Source: Chinchilla lanigera (lineage: Eukaryota; Chordata; Mammalia; Rodentia; Chinchillidae). From it: a stretch of 64,000 nt of DNA. The notes under the pieces were generated by a model. The model did not search any database. It was given only the letters and a program-made list of their open reading frames with translations, and was not told where the DNA came from. The stretch spans positions 35,076,799-35,140,798 of the forward strand of contig NW_004955404.1 of the NCBI RefSeq assembly GCF_000276665.1. The letters are read 5' to 3'. A program made the translations under genes and the position numbers. This document shows positions 61,396 to 64,000 of this stretch, in pieces (position 1 is the stretch's first letter; the number at the start of each line of letters is the position of its first letter).

Positions 61396-63338
61396 TAACA
61401 TTTTCATTCCAAACTGGTAGTGGTATATAGAATTAAAAATAATAATGTTGCTTCTTATTCAGACTGTTGGTCACATGTACAGTATATAAACATAAAACAC
61501 AAGGAAGGCGTTATGTATGCAGTAGTATACTAGAATTTAGGAAAATGAAAATTTTAGAAAATACGTTTTGTCACCCTGTTGGTCAGAAAGATGTCTTTCT
61601 GGTTTTAACGCATGCAGGCATGTAAATATTCGTCTGAAGTCACAGTATTAATGAATGAGACTTAAGTATCTGGTGACATCAGAACTCTGTCTCAGCCACT
61701 TTTATTTGTATATTGATCCCTAGTTAGTGCCCCAAACTGCACTACTGAGAGTGGATTGTGGCTGAACAGTAAATCAAAACACCAGAAATATTTTTATATG
61801 TTAATGTCATATTATGTTAATGTTGCTAAAAAACAAAACCTAACAAATCCTTGATGTATCAGTCCAATACCACGTACCCCTGAGTGCTAAAGTTAAAATG
61901 TATTGTGCTTCCCACCCTGGTCAGAGGGAAGGGTGGCTATGTGTTATTTTCACTGTCCTTTTGAAAGTTACAGTATGTGTTTTCACTTTTGTGCAGATAA
62001 CTGGAAGTAAAGCTGCAAACAGTGCTTATTACATGGTGAAGTTACCTTCTCTTTGTTTTTATATATGTGGAATTACACCTTTAAAGACTGATGTATCACT
62101 ACAGCCACTGTACAACTTAATATTTTCTGTTATCATAAAATTTTATGATTAAAGCTTTATTTATTACCATAACACAGCAAAATCTTAAGTGTCTAAGAAA
62201 CTAGTTTAAAATGTTTAAGATAGTTTTGATTGGGTAATAATTATTTGATTTTAAAAAGTTAACATTAGAGATACTCTGGCACTAAGCTTCTATATTTTTA
62301 GGTCTTCCTTGTAATGCTGGAACATAATTCTTTTATGTAACCCACTATTAACCAGCTAAACCCATTTTAATACAATTAAAAGGTTATATGCATAGCTCCT
62401 ATTTTAGCTTGCTTTAAAAGGGAGCAATATTTTTATTTAAGATATCGTTAGGAAATGCTTTGTAGAAATTTGGTTTTCTAAGCATAGTTCTTTCATAGTC
62501 ATTTTTTGTTCTTTGAGCACAAGAGATTTTACTCCTACTTATATTGAATTTTTTTTGTTTTTTTCCTATATGCAGTCTTTAAAGGATCACAACACTTAAA
62601 ATTGGATTGACTTGTGGCAAGTTTTTGAATTATACATCTTTGGAAAGATTTTTTAAAAAGCTTACAACTTACATATGTGGTAGAATCAGCCATCACTCTG
62701 CTCCTGGCATAGAGTTACCTGTTAAGTGGGGTTAAATAGTTTTAAAATACATGCTTTCCAGACCTTTGAGAATGCTTTAGTGTTTGGTTTGACATAAAAG
62801 GAAATTTTAGCAAGGATTAAAGAAAAAAGCTATCAGTTATATGTTAAGAAAGACTCTTACTAACATGTTTGTAAATATTGCAATTCATGAAATGTTATTG
62901 TAAGTCTGTAACTTAATTTTTTTCCTATTTTTAGTTAAGCAGGTTGGTTAGAAATTTGTGTTTTGGCATAAACAAGTAAAATTGTGCCCATTTTATGGTT
63001 TTCCTGCTTTTGTAAACCTACAAATATTAATGTCTAGTTGTCCTATATTATAACCACATTTGCGCTCTATGCAAGCCCCTGGAACAGAACATACTCATCT
63101 TCATGTAGGACCTATGAAAATTGTCTATTTTTATCTATATATTTAAAGTTTTCTAAAAATGATAAAAGGTTATTACGAATTTTGTTGTACAAAATCTGTA
63201 CAAAAATCTGTTTTTACATCATAATGCAAGAATTGGAAATTTTTCTATGGTAGCCTAGTTATTTGAGCCTGGTTTCAATGTGAGAACCACGTTTACTGGT
63301 ATTGTATTTAATTTTCCTTTTCTTTTCAACAATCTCCT

Positions 63339-63344
63339 AATAAA
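63339..63344 (+). terminator. DACH1: Distal DACH1 polyadenylation signal
   Basis: AATAAA followed after about 15-20 bases by a plausible cleavage zone and a GT/T-rich downstream stretch (CTGTGACTTTATTTATAG). The implied 3' UTR of about 2.7 kb is reasonable for the long DACH1 transcript. Confidence 0.75.
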
Positions 63345-63365
63345 AATGTCTGAAATATGCCTGTG

Positions 63366-64000
63366 ACTTTATTTATAGTTCATCTTTATTAAATTTTGTG
63401 AAATGCATAGCATTGAAGGAATATTTACTTTCTAATGGGAGGCATCTAAAAACAACATAAGTCAGCTGTTTGCAATGCAAAGGGAACAATGTTCAATGAT
63501 TTTATTTAACATGCAACCGCTTCTATCTCTAATATGAATTACTGTGGTGAGAAAACAGCATAAAAGCACACTCTGTAGTTATTGTTTAACAAGCAGATTT
63601 CCATATTTTGGTTCTTGCCAGCTAAGCAAACTGCCCACATATACATGATTTATTTATGTACATTTCTCAGTTTATGAAGCTGTTATTTGTACCTTTTTCC
63701 TTTATATTCTTATATTCCCATGATTCTTATTTCACAAAGCTTTGTGCTGAATAATGTAAAGTAGACATGTTGATGGAACAGAATATATTGCTCCCATATC
63801 TATGAGCTTAGATTTGCAACTCTAACTCAGTGTTTTGCTTTCATTTGTATCATTGGAAAAATGCCCTTAATAATTTTGAAATCACAATGTCCTTTAATAA
63901 TATATAAACATTTTAATCAATCTAAAGTACAGCATTTGAAGAAATACTGGGTTGCTATCTCTGAATATTCTAAAGAGTCTCAAGAGAACGGAAAATGGAT
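63366..64000. other. 3' flank of DACH1, no gene seen
   Basis: AT-rich unique sequence after the inferred transcript end. I see no exon, SINE or other element in it. Confidence 0.7.

Larger units (their letters stand above)
60693..63362 (+). other. DACH1: DACH1 3' UTR
   Basis: About 2.7 kb of AT-rich, repeat-poor sequence between the stop codon and the distal polyadenylation signal. It includes an (AT)n tract at 61373-61395, internal polyadenylation hexamers (61167, 61367, 62148), two exact Pumilio-type TGTAAATA elements (61621-61628 and 62870-62877) and many T-rich tracts. Short open frames inside it (for example near 60959-61171 and 61898-62152) resemble nothing and are taken as chance. The 3' end is placed by the AATAAA at 63339, so the exact cleavage base is inferred. 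Confidence 0.85.

Noticed and set aside
61898..62152. 84-codon open frame after DACH1
   Set aside because: It lies within the DACH1 3' UTR, is AT-rich, and has no similarity.

Overview
The window is a piece of a mammalian genome, and the interspersed repeats point to a rodent. It carries B1 (7SL-derived) SINEs with the internal duplication of about 30 bases, tRNA-derived ID-type SINEs, B1-ID style dimers, rodent-type L1 3' ends, ERVL-MaLR LTR pieces, and old mammal-wide MIR and L2 fragments. The ID copies (CCGGTACCGG followed by AGAAAAACC and an A tail) do not look like the mouse or rat ID consensus. A non-murid rodent is therefore likelier, but I cannot name the genus.

One gene is recognisable: the 3' part of DACH1 (dachshund family transcription factor 1), on the + strand. 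Five coding exons join without breaking phase: 16029-16180, 24103-24250, 27204-27347, 27845-27913 and 60655-60692. Their 551 coding bases plus one base from the upstream exon make 184 codons including the stop (183 residues). These carry the C-terminal coiled-coil Dachshund domain 2 (DD2) and the native C-terminus TVMY-stop. A 3' UTR of about 2.7 kb follows, ending at an AATAAA at 63339. The N-terminal DNA-binding DD1 domain and the promoter lie upstream of the window.

Layout: 1-16028 is the intron before the first visible exon (MaLR provirus piece, MaLR LTR, SINEs, an L1 3' end). 16181-24102 is an intron with ID SINEs and an L2. 24251-27203 is an intron that contains a diverged extra copy of the next coding exon. 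27348-27844 is a short intron. 27914-60654 is an intron of about 32.7 kb holding most of the transposons, several motif-dense unique stretches that could be regulatory, a CTCF-like site and a local duplication. 60655 to about 63362 is the terminal exon, and the rest is 3' flank.

The most interesting observation is the extra exon copy at 25370-25483. It differs from the real exon 27204-27347 by in-frame deletions only, keeps an open frame, and has AG and GT dinucleotides in the same phase (1-1). It could in principle be spliced in, or used in place of the downstream exon, without a frameshift. A strong CTCF-like motif lies about 80 bases downstream. No tRNA, rRNA or CRISPR features and no bacterial genes are present. 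No complete second gene is evident on either strand.
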